Part shown: positions 46,001 to 57,337 of the stretch, piece after piece
Numbering within the stretch: the stretch's first letter is position 1
Layout: each line of letters begins with the position of its first letter
Assembly (NCBI GenBank): GCA_002803225.1
Contig: NXFV01000500.1
Coordinates: forward strand, 19,005-83,004
Source of the DNA: Gamarada debralockiae
Taxonomy: Eukaryota; Ascomycota; Leotiomycetes; Helotiales; Hyphodiscaceae
Direction of reading: 5' to 3'
DNA length: 64,000 bases
The notes under the pieces: generated by a model
The model's input: the letters and a program-made list of their open reading frames with translations, nothing else
Databases searched by the model: none
What the model was told of the DNA's origin: nothing
Translations under genes and position numbers: made by a program

Positions 46001-47978
46001 TCGCCAGTAGCTTTCTCCTTGCTGTCAATGATGACTTGCAGAGCCTATGATGATGGAGTTAGCGAGTACTTCATTTGGAAGGGATTAGGGAGATTCTGCT
46101 CCCGAGACAATTCGGAATAAGAAATGCCATGCTTCTTGAATAACTTGCCTTGTAGAATGAATCTGCTTTTTTCTCTTTGATCTTCTTAGTAGTACCCAGA
46201 ACTGCCTTAACCCCAGATTCATTTAAAAGTTCCTCGACTGTGCTGTGGGCGATGTCGTCTTTGGTTTTATTCGGGTAGACTGGAAGAAGATTAACTAATG
46301 TTGACCTAGAGCAATTGCTCCAAGGAAATGAAAACTTAGGCTCGGTGCTGAATAATGTTATACATACCACTCTTGATCTTGGCCCAGGCAATACCTGCCT
46401 CGCTATCGGGCGACAAATCCTTAGTGACATTTCCATTCATGTCTAAGAGCTCCTTGAGAGAAATTTTGAGATCTTTCTCCCAATCTGAAGCTTGTATGAA
46501 CTCAATCTCTGCACGGTACTTGGCGTTTTCGTCGTCGCTCGAGTTCCATGACATTTCTGTCACGACAGCCGTACACGCACGCATGCAATTGGTTGGCACC
46601 AGACGTTCCTCGTCGAGCATGGCGTTAATAACACTGCTCTTTCCAGCACCAGTATTTCCAACAACTCCAATAATCGTAGGTGTGTCCACGTTCTGATTCT
46701 GACTATTTCGGAGTTAGAAGTTACTCAATGAAGAAGAATGAGAAAGATCGAGGTTTAACAAATTCCGAGACATATCTTTAAGGTTATGCTCTTTGAAAGA
46801 ACCACTCTGAGAATTACTTACAGTGTCTGAATTTGTTGAGTGAAGTACTGCGCATCCTTGTGCAGTTCAACGTTCTCCGCCAGAGGTGCCTTCAATGAAT
46901 CGAGGAAAGCGATGCTGCTCTTGACTTCAGCCTCCAGTGCTTCGGGAGAGCCAGTCTCAATCAGCTTTTGGAGGCGTGCATTATCCTGGTCGCGAGTCGA
47001 GGGCTGGTTGAAGGATAAGCAAGTTGCAGGTGACTTTGCATCGGGCATTGGCGTGTCTTCGACATCCGACTCGTTCTTTACCATTCTATTCGACTCTAGA
47101 TATTCAGGTTTTATCGCAGGGTGGCGTCTAGAGGCTTGACCAAAAGGAGAAGCGTTACCTGCTGACGTTTGACGGATGAATGTCAGCTTAAAGTGATCTG
47201 TATGGAAGGCTCGGAAGATGTAAGAAAGTGGAGAGACTAGCACATACCATATCTTGCAAAGTCATTTGTGCTCGAAGGTCCTTCCTCATCCTCATGTTTA
47301 TCCTGGACCTGGCAGGACGGAGTTGGCGGTGCAGTTCTCGCGCTGCTAGTGACTTGCGGGATCGATAAAGCAGCAGCGGGAGGTAAAGATTGACCAGATA
47401 CGCTCTGATATGGGGACATATACTGGTTCTCTTGTTTTGGCAGCGGTTTGTCGACAGTTGCGGCAGCAACGAGCGGCACATTGCTAAGTTGTGCGTTTGA
47501 CGGCCCCAAGGGGGTTCTACTTTGGGACTGGGGTGAGAAACTCGAGGATGCGCTTGCGGATTCCATGTCGACCTTGTGGCTCGTGAACACAATGGTGTTA
47601 TCCGCCAAGGCGTTTAACTGTCGCATCTGTATATGGTCTTCGATCGCAGAGCCACCGTATCTGAAGGCCACCTCGACTTCGGTTCTTGCATGGTATGCCT
47701 TACGCAGCTTCGCAACCGAGTGCTTCTAAAGACGAGCGTTAGAAATGAAGCAGAGTCCATCATGAATAGGTCCAACTCACGGCTTTGACCTTGAACCAAA
47801 TGAAATCGCTGCCAACCGCGTTTGAGGCATCCTTTTCGTGGTGTAGCACAGCTACCACGAAGACGTCACCTTCGAAGGTGCCAGCGGGCTTCGTCTCCAG
47901 GGCAATTCGATAGAGGTCCTTATACTTATCGGATCTCTCAAAAGGGCTGCCCTGGGAGGGGGACGAAGGAGCGGCCAT
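43058..47978 (-). CDS. Large dynamin-superfamily GTPase resembling nuclear GTPase SLIP-GC, 1320 aa
   Basis: Eleven exons: 47781-47978, 47248-47725, 46822-47158, 46368-46702, 46149-46279, 44920-46044, 44419-44730, 44115-44340, 43821-43987, 43566-43761 and 43058-43515. All phases close to 1321 codons. The acceptor of exon 9 (43987) is the least certain edge. G1 is GVVGNTGAGKSSVIN near residue 352, G3 is VIVDLPGVHDSNAARA near 547 and G4 is ICSKTDD, as in dynamin-like GTPases annotated SLIP-GC. Residues 1-330 are mostly disordered. A block within exon 6 carries a lysine/arginine-rich NLS-like run (KKRKRSAEPKGSRKKSKK) next to a long Asp/Glu run, pointing to the nucleus. The C-terminal half is helical. 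Intron 5 uses a GC-AG boundary. A divergent NLR gene starts 640 bp away. The role in fungi is not established. Confidence 0.85.
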
Positions 47979-48618
47979 TGCGGAGGGCCAAGGCCGTGAG
48001 GGACGACGATCAAGCTATCGAGTAGATTGTTCGAAGAGAAGACTACTCAGTTCGATATCGATGAATCATGGGCCTTTCTGTGGTCCCTGGTTCGTTAGCA
48101 TTGAGGCTGAAAAGATGGAGATGGGGAATCGCGTAAATAAAGTACCGCGTTTGTCGAGACAGGGATTCGCGTTGATCCACGGCCACTTTAAGAATCACGT
48201 GGTATAGTCAAAAGCAGCATGATTTCCGTCGGAGACCTGCACCGCCACCTCTACAAATGAGGCTGATGATTCTGAGGCTCGGCGCCACATCTCAAGGGTC
48301 AGACACATGCGCGGCGCGTACCGTAGTTTGGTATGACCGGGGTGGCCATTCCAAATGCATGCAACGTGATATTGTGATGTGACGTGACGCTGAGACCGTG
48401 TCGATAATCCACAGTGCGTAGCTTGCAACGTCCTGTGTCGAGATTCTTTCACAGCGGCCATGTAGTCCTCTGCACCGCAATGGTCTGTCACAATCGGCTG
48501 CAGGCATTTGACGCCACAAAGGCGGCCAGCTGCCCTGCTTCAGCCGCAATTGCTTAGAGAAATCGATCGATATTTTACGTAGTACGGCTCCGGTACCCTC
48601 GTCAGCGTCCTTAAAGTC
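47979..48618. promoter_or_regulatory. Shared 640-bp divergent promoter of the GTPase and NLR genes
   Basis: The start codons of the minus-strand GTPase (47978) and plus-strand NLR (48619) face away from each other across this interval, with no other supported gene between. One CACGTG palindrome lies at 48196-48201. Co-regulation is inferred from geometry only. Confidence 0.5.
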
Positions 48619-51600
48619 ATGGTTTCAAAAATATCGAATTGGATACGTAAGAAGTCCGGGAAGGAGAAAGAGGGAAAGTCGGAGGCACAGAAGGGTGGAA
48701 ATTCAGAACATGGCACCACGACGCCTGAGTCGGGGAGGCCTGCACTCGACACCGAATCCTCGACGCCCGACCTGTCGCGCCTGAAAACGAACTCGACTAC
48801 CATCGAGATCCAAGCGGTCGAGGCGCGAAAGATAGAAGAGCATGCGTCCTCCACGCCAGCGGTTGCCACACCCCTCCCTGCGGGTGCTGCACATGCCGAG
48901 GCAAAGGGTGTACCCGCCCGCACTGAGGATATCTGGGATCGAGCCTACGACAGCCTCAGGGAGGACGATTCTAAATTAGTTGATGCCTACGAGAAGATCC
49001 TGTCGAGCAGACCCTCCGCGATCGATTCAGCCTCCGACGCCTCGGAACCTCAGAATACAATTGAACGAAACCCGGAGGCGAGACGGAAGCAGATGTACAA
49101 GCTTATCCAGGACGGCCTGGAAAAAACCAAGCGAGAGGCCGAAATGATACAAGGCGTCGGCGAAGCTGCGCAGTTTGTACTCTCAGGGAAGGACATGATC
49201 AACTCGGCAATCCAGGCAGTCCCGCAGGCGGCTCTGGCATGGACTGGCATCTGCTTCGCCCTACAGGTACGTCGGCGGACGATTCTCCATCAGTGCTACT
49301 AACCCATCGCAGATTCTCGCAAACCCTATGAGCGCCACAAATGCTAATCGAGAAGGCATCGTGTACGTTGTCACCCGGATGGACTGGTACTGGAACCTGT
49401 CTAGTCTCCTCCTCAAAGAGAACACCGTCGACGCGGGAGCTTCCGCCGGTCTCCGAGCACAGCTAGAGCAGCGGCTCATCGACCTCTGCAAAGCACTCCT
49501 CGCCTACCAGATAAAGAGTGTCTGCTCCTACTTTCGCAAGCGCATTCCCCAATTTCTGCGCAGCCTTGTCCAGTGGGACAACTGGGATGGCGACTTGCAG
49601 ACTGTCTACAATGCGGAGGATGCCTTGCAGAAAGATTCCAACATATATGATAGTCAGCAGATCAGGTCCCATCTTGAACAGCTGGTACACCTTAAGGATC
49701 AAGAAATGCAGCTGCTGCGCGATGTCCGTCAGACACTTCAACAGCAACGCCTCAAGCAGTTGGAAGAGAAGGACCAGCAATGTCTGCAAGACCTTCGCCT
49801 AACCGATCCCCGCCATGACAAAGAGCGTATCTCTGCTACTAAAGGTGGCCTCCTCAAGGACTCGTACAAGTGGATCCTCAACCATCGGGACTTTCAGCAG
49901 TGGCAAAGCAATAAGCAGACTCGCTTACTCTGGATCAAAGGCGGTGCCGGCAAAGGCAAGACGATGCTCTTGATCGGCATCATCAACGAGTTGGAGAAAT
50001 CAACGAGCCGTTCCGACTCCACCTTCCCGTCCTTCTTCCTCTGCCAAAGTACCAACGCCGAACTGAACAATGCTACCGCCGTCCTGCGAGGCCTGATCTA
50101 CATGCTTATCATCCAACAAAGCTGCCTAATTTCGCATGTCCGTGAGGAGTATAAGCGCGCCGGCAAACGACTGTTCGAAGATATCAATGCCTTCCACCCC
50201 TTATCTGAAATCTTCCAGCATATGCTGCGCGATCCAAGGCTGACCGAGGCGTATTTGATTGTCGACGCGCTGGACGAATGTGAACGTGGACTCGAGCACC
50301 TTCTAGACATAATCACTCGCACAACTTCAGCCCCGTCTTCTCAGGTCAAGTGGATCGTATCTAGCCGAGAGAGGTCTGATATTGAGCAGCAGTTGGCTAT
50401 TGACAAGGCTGGGTTGAGACTTAGTCTCGAGGTAAACGCAGAACTCGTATCTCAGGCCATTGGCGCGTACATCGACGACAAGGTCTCCCAACTCACACAA
50501 CTACGAGACGAAAAAGCACTGCAGGATCAGGTCCGCGACCAGCTCCGCGAAAAGGCCGATGGTACTTTTCTCTGGGTTGCTCTCGTTTTTGCCGAGCTTC
50601 GATGGGTCCGACCAGGGGTTGTGCTGCGTGTCCTCCAAGGGGTACCACGTGGCTTGCATGAACTCTACAACAGGATGATGAGCCTGATCGAGACAGAGAA
50701 ATGGGATGCAAAAGCATGTTACGAGATTCTTGCAGTCACTACCCTTGCGTATCGCCCGCTCCATCTGCTTGAACTACGAACCTTGACTAGTGTAGAAGCA
50801 CCGACTATAGACGAGTTGTCCAGGCTTGTACACCTGTGCGGCTCGTTCCTCACGGTTCAAGAAAGCCATGTATATCTTATCCACCAGTCGGCAAAGGACT
50901 ATCTCACCGCTAACGCACCTGGCAAAATATACCCTGTCGGGCAGGGGCCTATCCACTTCGACATGTTTACTCGGTCGCTTGCTGCCATGTCCAAGACTTT
51001 ACGACAGGACATCTATAAGCTCGATTGTCCTGGAATCCTTATCAATGAAATCAAATCGCCAATCCCAGATCCGCTTGCGGCTGTGCGATACTCTTGTGTC
51101 TATTGGGTTGAGCATCTCCGCTCGATCCTAGACCAGGCTCTGGAGTACGAGAACAAATTATCAGATAATGGAGACATCTTTACTTTCTTCAAGAGGCATT
51201 TCCTTCATTGGCTTGAAGCATTGAGCCTAATTGGGGCGTTATCAGAAAGCATCGGCATGATTGATAACTTGCTGGCTGAAGTAGACGTAAGTCACTTAGT
51301 AACATCTAGTGCGACCACTTACTAAAATAAGATTATTTCAGCTTACAACAGGCACTAAACTATCTGCGTTCCTTCAAGATGCAAAGCGTTTTGTACTTAG
51401 CTACCGCTTAATAGCTGATTCGTCGCCCCTCCAGCTCTACTCTTCTGCACTGATCTTTGCCCCGAAAGCAAGTATTATTCGAAACACATTCCAGAATTGT
51501 ATACCGGGTTGGATTTCACAGCAGCCAAAGGTAGAGTCGGGTTGGAATGCTGTTCTGCAGACGCTCGAGGGCCATAGCAACTCGGTCAGCTCTGTAGCCT

Positions 51601-53273
51601 TCTCACCCGACTCGAAGCTGCTGGCATCGGCCTCGTACGACGAGACAGTCAAGATCTGGGATGTGAGCACTGGCTCTCTTAAGCAAACGCTCAAGGGCCA
51701 TAGCAGCTCGGTCAAGTCTGTAGCCTTCTCACCCGACTCGAAGCTGCTGGCATCAGCCTCGTACGATAAGACAGTCAAGATCTGGGATATGAGCACTGGC
51801 TCTCTTAAGCAGACGCTCGAGGGCCATAGCAACTGGGTCAATTCTGTAGCCTTCTCACCCGACTCGAAGCTGCTGGCATCAGCCTCGTATGATAAGACAG
51901 TCAAGATCTGGGATGTAAGTACTGGCTCTCTTAAGCAGACGCTCAAGGGCCATAGCAACTGGGTCAATTCTGTAGCCTTCTCACCCGACTCGAAGCTGCT
52001 GGTATCAGCCTCAGCTGATGAGACAGTCAAGATCTGGGATGCGAGCACTGGCTCTCTTAAGCAGACGCTCAAGGGCCATAGCAGCCAGGTCATTTCTGTA
52101 GCCTTCTCACTTGACTCGAAGCTGCTGGCATCAGCCTCGTACGACGAGACAGTCAAGATCTGGGATGCGAGCACTGGCTCCCTTAAGCAGACGCTCAAGG
52201 GCCATAGCAGCCCAGTCAATTCTGTAGCCTTCTCACTTGACTCGAAGCTGCTAGCATCAGCCTCGTACGATAAGACAGTCAAGATCTGGGATGCGAGCAC
52301 TGGCTCTCTTAAGCAGATGCTTGAGGGCCATAGCAGCTCGGTCTATTCTGTAGCCTTCTCACTTGACTCGAAGCTGCTGGCATCAGCCTCGTACGACAAG
52401 ACAGTCAAGATCTGGGATGCGAGCACTGGCTCCCTTAGGCAGACGCTCAAGGGCCATAGCAGCTGGGTTAGTTCTGTAGCCTTCTCACTTGACTCGAAGC
52501 TGCTGGCATCAGCCTCAGATGATGACACAGTTAAGATCTGGGATGCGAGCACTGGCTCCCTTAGGCAGACGCTCAAGGGCCATAGTAGCTGGGTTAGTTC
52601 TGTAGCCTTCTCACTTGACTCGAAGCTGCTGGCATCAGCCTCAGATGATGAGACAGTCAAGATCTGGGATGCGAGCACTGGCTCCCTTAAGCAGACGCTC
52701 GAGGGCCATAGCAACTTAGTCAGCTCTGTAGCCTTCTCACTTGACTCGAAGCTGCTGGCATCGGCCTCGTATGATAAGACAGTCAAGATCTGGGATGCGA
52801 GCACTGGCTCCCTTAAGCAGACGCTCAAGGGCCATAGCAGCTTGGTCTATTCTGTAGCCTTCTCACCTGACTCGAAGCTGCTGGCATCAGCCTCGGATGA
52901 TAAGACAGTCAAGATCTGGGATGCGAGCACTGGCTCCTGCCACCAGACAGTTACAGTTAATACTTCTATCACGAGTTTATATTTTAATAGTATAGACTCG
53001 AACCTTCTTACGAACGTCGGTAGTATCGAGGTGGATAGAACTGGGCTCTTTACTACATCTAAACATCCTGAAAAGGAAAAAAATAAAGGTAATCGCCAAG
53101 GATTAGGCGTTAGCGGGTCGTGGGTTACGTGGAATACACAGAATTTGCTCTGGCTGCCATCGGACTTCCGGGCAGAGTGGTATGACATTTCGCCATCGAG
53201 GTCAATAGTCGCTGGTGGTTGTTCATCTGGTAAGGTATTTATTATTGGATTCTCATTAGCTAATCTTATATAA
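48619..53273 (+). CDS. NACHT-WD40 NLR (HET-E/NWD2-like STAND protein), 1517 aa
   Basis: Exons are 48619-49266, 49313-51286 and 51342-53273; introns of 46 and 55 nt are in phase 0. Residues 1-100 are low-complexity. About 105-330 match the NACHT-NTPase N-terminal helical region (WDRAYDSLREDDSKLVDAYE, VPQAALAWTGICFAL). NACHT follows: Walker A LLWIKGGAGKGKTMLL near 426, Walker B AYLIVDALDECERGLEHLL near 530, sensor KWIVSSRERSDIE and winged-helix region LIHQSAKDYL. Residues 948-1409 are eleven 42-residue WD40 repeats of near-identical sequence, followed by a conserved tail (NTQNLLWLPSDFRAEWYDIS). Fungal proteins of this build (HET-E, HET-D, HET-R) sense non-self through hypervariable WD positions and trigger a death effector. 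No HET, lipase or other known effector domain is visible at the N-terminus. Confidence 0.93.
51561..52946 (+). repeat. Eleven tandem 126-bp WD40 repeat units
   Basis: Each unit encodes T-L-K/E-G-H-S-x-x-V-x-S-V-A-F-S-P/L-D-S-K-L-L and ends ..TVKIWDxSTGSLKQ. Units start every 126 bp from 51561. Most substitutions fall at unit positions 3, 7, 8, 10, 16, 26, 28 and 35. Position 8 takes S, W, Q, P or L; position 10 takes S, K, N, I or Y. The rest is nearly invariant, also at the DNA level. This is the pattern of high-internal-conservation repeats in fungal NLRs, which shuffle by unequal recombination. Confidence 0.95.
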
Positions 53274-54077
53274 TACTTTAGACAGCTATAATTCTGATAA
53301 CAAAACAATTATATTGCAGAGAATCATCTGTTTCATATTTATATATATATCTATTAAACTGAGCTTGAAGAGAGGTATGGAGAAGCCTATGCCTTTATAC
53401 CTTTGTGGTTCTAAGATCATTATTTCTAATCAATTTGTCGCGTTGTATTAGGATATTCTAGAAGCGGGTCAGTGACACGTGTCGTCAAAGCGGCCGGCAA
53501 GAATGCAAGGGTAGAACGTAACTCTCAAGCTCCGTGATCCAACAACCTATTAGGAGTCGTAAAAGAGGGATCGGTAATCTACTCTTTGTACTCTTACTAC
53601 TGGAAATGACCTTAGCGTTCATTTGTATCAGCCGGACCGCTCCTTCCTAGTGTCTCCTTTTCATCCGCTTAGTGAAAGTGCTATAAAGTGTTAAATATTC
53701 AACCTAGCTATTTTCATTGGAAGTGCAAATTTCCTTCGAAGACATATGCCATCATTATATCAGAGAGGGAGGTACCGCAATAGTTCGAACGTAAGATATC
53801 ATTCAGCACACTTCAGCAATCACAAGCAGACTCTTGAAAGGGTAAGAATCTCGACTGATTTCGAGATTCATTGCTCAACCAGAACGAGGGATTTGGATTG
53901 TCCGTCAGCTTAGAACTCCCTTCGAAAGCATAATCATTAGGAAATAAACGACGATATCCAATCACTAAGGTCCTTAAGGATGGAAGGCTCTCTCCTTTAC
54001 ACTCTATTCGTTGATATCTCAACTATTAACAATAGAACCTCAACTCCATAGACTTTTCTCCCATCTCCTCCTTCCTC
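53274..54077. other. Intergenic stretch between NLR and AIM6 3' ends
   Basis: AT-rich with a short ATAT run near 53338. No supported coding frame or RNA gene. Confidence 0.5.
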
Positions 54078-55429
54078 TCACCAAGGGTTATCACTAAACC
54101 CAGCCGCAGCCTCGACGTCATCCGCATTGATCAAATCCACACCCTCCTCAGTCAATTGTCTCCAGATCCCATTTCTAGTCGAGATTGGCCATCCCGGTTG
54201 GTCCCAATACCTCAACTTAATGCCCTTCCCATGCGCATACGCAACTTGCGCTCTCAGCAACTCTAATTGGGTAGAGTTCAACGAGGTTCCGAGAACTGGC
54301 CCGAAGACCGCGGCGAAGTCGGCGGACGCAATGGGCGAGACGAGGGCGGTGATGTTGGAGTATGTGGAGTTGAGAGTGGTGCGTCCCAGAAGTAGTCCCG
54401 GTTGGTGATGGGTTGTACCTGGTTCAAGGGAGTATTACCTGTTCCGATGACAGTGACAGCGCCAGATGTGAAAGTTGTGCCGTTCGTAGAGGAGAGGTAG
54501 CCGGCGCTTCGTCTGAGGTTTGTTAGATGATTGTTATGTGAAAGGGGTGAAATTGAGGAAGTGACTTCAATCTGTTCAGATTGAGTGGTTCCTTGAGTTC
54601 GAAGAAGCTCCTCAGCGAAGAATGAAACTTCAGTCATGATTGAACCCACTTCAGAGAGCCACACATAGATCTCTACCATTGGGCAACCCCCTTCCCCTCT
54701 CCAAACCCCCAATCTACACCCCAAACAGAACAGAACTTTGTACTCACAGCGGTTCCAAAGCTTTAACAACAACAGGCCAAGTACTCGCCCCATCCGTCTT
54801 CAAATCCACAAAAAGATACAACGTCTGTCTTGAGCTCGTATCAAAGACACCATTATACGTCTTCTCCGTCAAAAAACTCGAATTTGACGGATTCTGTCTC
54901 TTCAACGCATCCAAAATAGGGTTGATATACAGAGATTCGAAGGTACGAGCAGTGGTGAGAGCTCCTTCCTCGTGGCCAACATACAAGGTACCGTTGTAGA
55001 GCCAGACGTCTGATTCGGTGGAGATAGCACCAACGGAGAGGGCGGTGTAGAAGGGGACATCGCGCCAGTCTGTGGTTCGTTAGCGGAAAGGGAGTGGGGT
55101 CATGTGATGAGTTTGGAAAGGGGGGAGGGAGAGGTACAGTCGTTGTGGGAATGGATTCCTTTCTGTCAGTTCATTAGATTTTACAATAATAGATGGGGGA
55201 ATGGACAAACCGGAACAATCCCCTGCGTCAAGCTCGTAGGATAAGTATACAAAGGCCCCTGATGCGCCTTATTCAAAATATCCTGCAGACTCAACGACAC
55301 ATCCGGCCCGGGATAACTCGAAGCCAAAGTCCCTACAACCCCGAGCGTCAACAACAAGGTTGAAGCAATAAAAGCCATAACGACAGTGAGATTCAATGAA
55401 CGATCTGATAAGATCTTGATTTTCAACAT
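54078..55429 (-). CDS. AIM6: AIM6-like PLC-type phosphodiesterase family protein, with apparent frameshift
   Basis: Exons are 55211-55429, 55138-55162 (only 25 nt), 54748-55069 and 54078-54513. Phases agree up to the last exon. The N-terminus is a signal sequence or anchor (MAFIASTLLLTLGVVGTLAS; start at 55378 or, in frame, 55429). IHSHNDYWRDVPFYTALSVG, then ISTESDVWLYNGTLYVGHE, is the conserved AIM6 start with the His/Asp active-site-like residues of PLC-like phosphodiesterases. LFVDLKTDG, ITNRDYFWDAP and KLRYWDQPGWPISTRNG follow. Between RDYFWDAPL and LNSTYSNITALV (54371-54377) the frame must shift by one base, and no intron fits. This is either an assembly indel or a recent mutation. AIM6 was named from a yeast mitochondrial-inheritance screen; its reaction is unproven. 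The third intron (234 nt) is long. Confidence 0.8.
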
Positions 55430-56140
55430 ATCAGAGAATGAGAGATCTTGTATACTTATACTCTCTTAGTGGGAGAGGCTCATCCCATGTGCCTTGAGCG
55501 TGCTTCACGGTTTGTTCAGACAAGGTGCCGCTCGGAAAGGGCGGTGGAGAATACCAAGAAGTGACGTCGACGTTAGATCAGGCGAATCTGAGATTAGATA
55601 GAAGCACGTGCTTTCTAGGCCCCTGAAGAAGAGTAAAGTCAGTTCTGCAGGTTAATATGCAAGTTGGGTCAGTTTCTTGAGCTCGATACCCTTGATCTTG
55701 AATTCATCCCACTTTTGAAGACTTCGGTTGAACTTTTGAGTGAAAGAAACGTGAGATTCGGCCACCCCTGCCAAGGCGAGAAGATATCGAACACCGAAAG
55801 CAAGAATTAACTGTGATGAACTGATGGAATTGCAGTGGAGATTCAACATGGTCTCTTGGATGATGATCCAGGTGATTTCGCATTCATGAATCATAACGCT
55901 ACTGAGAAGTATTGTACATCGTTTAGTACACAGTTCGAAAGACAACCCTTAAAGTATCGCCATTCGATTTTGACGGATCCAACGCCCCAGAATGTCTTTT
56001 TATCTTCCAGGGTCTTCTGAAAATCCATTTCATGAGTACCGTATCTCGTAGCCATCCTTCCTAGACTCCTTTTAATGCTCCGAAATACGGACATGCCATA
56101 AATCACCCAAAACGCCAACGCAATGCTTCCAATCGAAGGT
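55430..56140. other. AIM6 promoter side and BUB2 downstream region
   Basis: Minus-strand open frames (55652-55945 and 55891-56178) are present but have no recognisable domain and partly overlap BUB2. I do not support a gene here. Confidence 0.45.
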
Positions 56141-57337
56141 CTACTTAGCATGAGAAACGATCTCCGCATAGACATCATCTGGAATCTTCTTAATAAGTGT
56201 CAAAGTAACCTCCTTGACCATCTCAGCTTGTAATGCAGGGAACGACCGTAGAATCTTAGTAGGACTTCATATATCTTAGCGGTCATCAAACTCAGATGGA
56301 TACACTTAAACTCACCTCGGAGAACTCAATATAGCGTTCCTGAGAATCACAAGCTGTGCAACAATGCATAGAATGTTGAGATGAGCCCCATAGGCAAACA
56401 AGAAGTCCCACAATCTCAAAACTTCAGGCAATGGAGGAGTGCATGCGCAGAGTGTGAGAACGGATGGAAAAGCATACAGCTCCGCGTTCATGCCTTTGCT
56501 GAGAAGGTAAAGACTGAGCTTCGGATCAACAATGGCGAGGACTTTGTCAACCAATGCAAGGCCTTTGTGTACTCCATCCATTGCGCCTCGAACATATCCG
56601 GGACACTCATTCGTAATAAAACGGTGGAATGCGACGAACGCCTCGGCCTCACTGCGAGCTGCGTACAGAAATGGTGCTGCCAAAACGTTCATGCCCTGAA
56701 CATATGTGCCTGGCTCTGATGTTCCCGCCTCTGAACCCTCCGTAGTCAAAGTCAAGGCGCGTGCTCTCGATTTCATGGCTGGCGATGATGTTTGGAGTTC
56801 AGGACTGCCGTGCGCGTTCGCAGTATGAGTGACTTTGGAGTTGGTAGAGCTTGCCAATTTCTCCACTCGTTCCTCCTTCGCATCATGTAATTTCCATGCT
56901 ACTGCATTCAGGAGTCGTATGAGACTGGCCTCGCTGACTCTGCGTCTGAAGAGGGGATCCGTTGCTAAAGTTCGGAAGGTATCGTTTCGTATCTTTGAGT
57001 AGGCAGGAGATGCGCCTCGGTGTATGAGAGCGAGGTAAGAATCGGTTTCGAGGACAGGAGCGTTGAGGAGGATGAGCCAGATGTAGATTCGTAAGGATGA
57101 CTATCAATTGGTTAGGAAGGACATATATACCGGGTGCTGTGCGCTCACCATGCCATCGCTATCACTCTTAACTCCCTGATCCAAAATCTTCAACCTCGTG
57201 GCTTCGAGTCCCCCAATCAAATCTCCATCTGGCGGTCCATCTCTGATCAGACGATCCAGAGAGAGCGCATCTGTTGCAATTGATCTCTTCCCAGGGATTG
57301 TCCGCCTACCGGCGGAGCCCAGATTCGGAGGATTCAT
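56141..57337 (-). CDS. BUB2: Mitotic checkpoint GAP subunit BUB2 (TBC domain), 365 aa
   Basis: Exons are 57149-57337, 56316-57100 and 56141-56264; introns of 48 and 51 nt, with phases closing to 366 codons. The TBC RabGAP fold shows the arginine-finger region YSKIRNDTFRTLATDPLF and the glutamine-finger motif TYVQGMNVLAAPFLYAARSE, followed by AFVAFHRFITNECPGYVRGA, LWDFLFAYGAHLNILC and the C-terminal PTKILRSFPALQ. This order and the sequence match Bub2/Cdc16, which with Bfa1/Byr4 forms the GAP for Tem1/Spg1 at spindle poles and holds mitotic exit or septation until the spindle is positioned. A disordered insert of about 60 residues (KLASSTNSKV...TTEGSEAGTSEPG) precedes the glutamine finger. Confidence 0.9.

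Noticed and set aside
48540..48923. Minus-strand frame over the NLR start
   Set aside because: It overlaps the well-supported first exon of the NLR and has no family signal.
51437..52300. Long minus-strand open frame (287 codons), and another at 52343-52828, opposite the WD40 repeats
   Set aside because: They are antisense shadows: a 126-bp repeat without stops in the reverse frame keeps that frame open for many units. They share the repeat period and have no independent start or domain.
51561..52946. Regular array of near-identical repeats, considered as satellite or CRISPR-like
   Set aside because: The units are coding WD40 repeats in frame with a conserved NLR; there are no unique spacers and the genome is eukaryotic.
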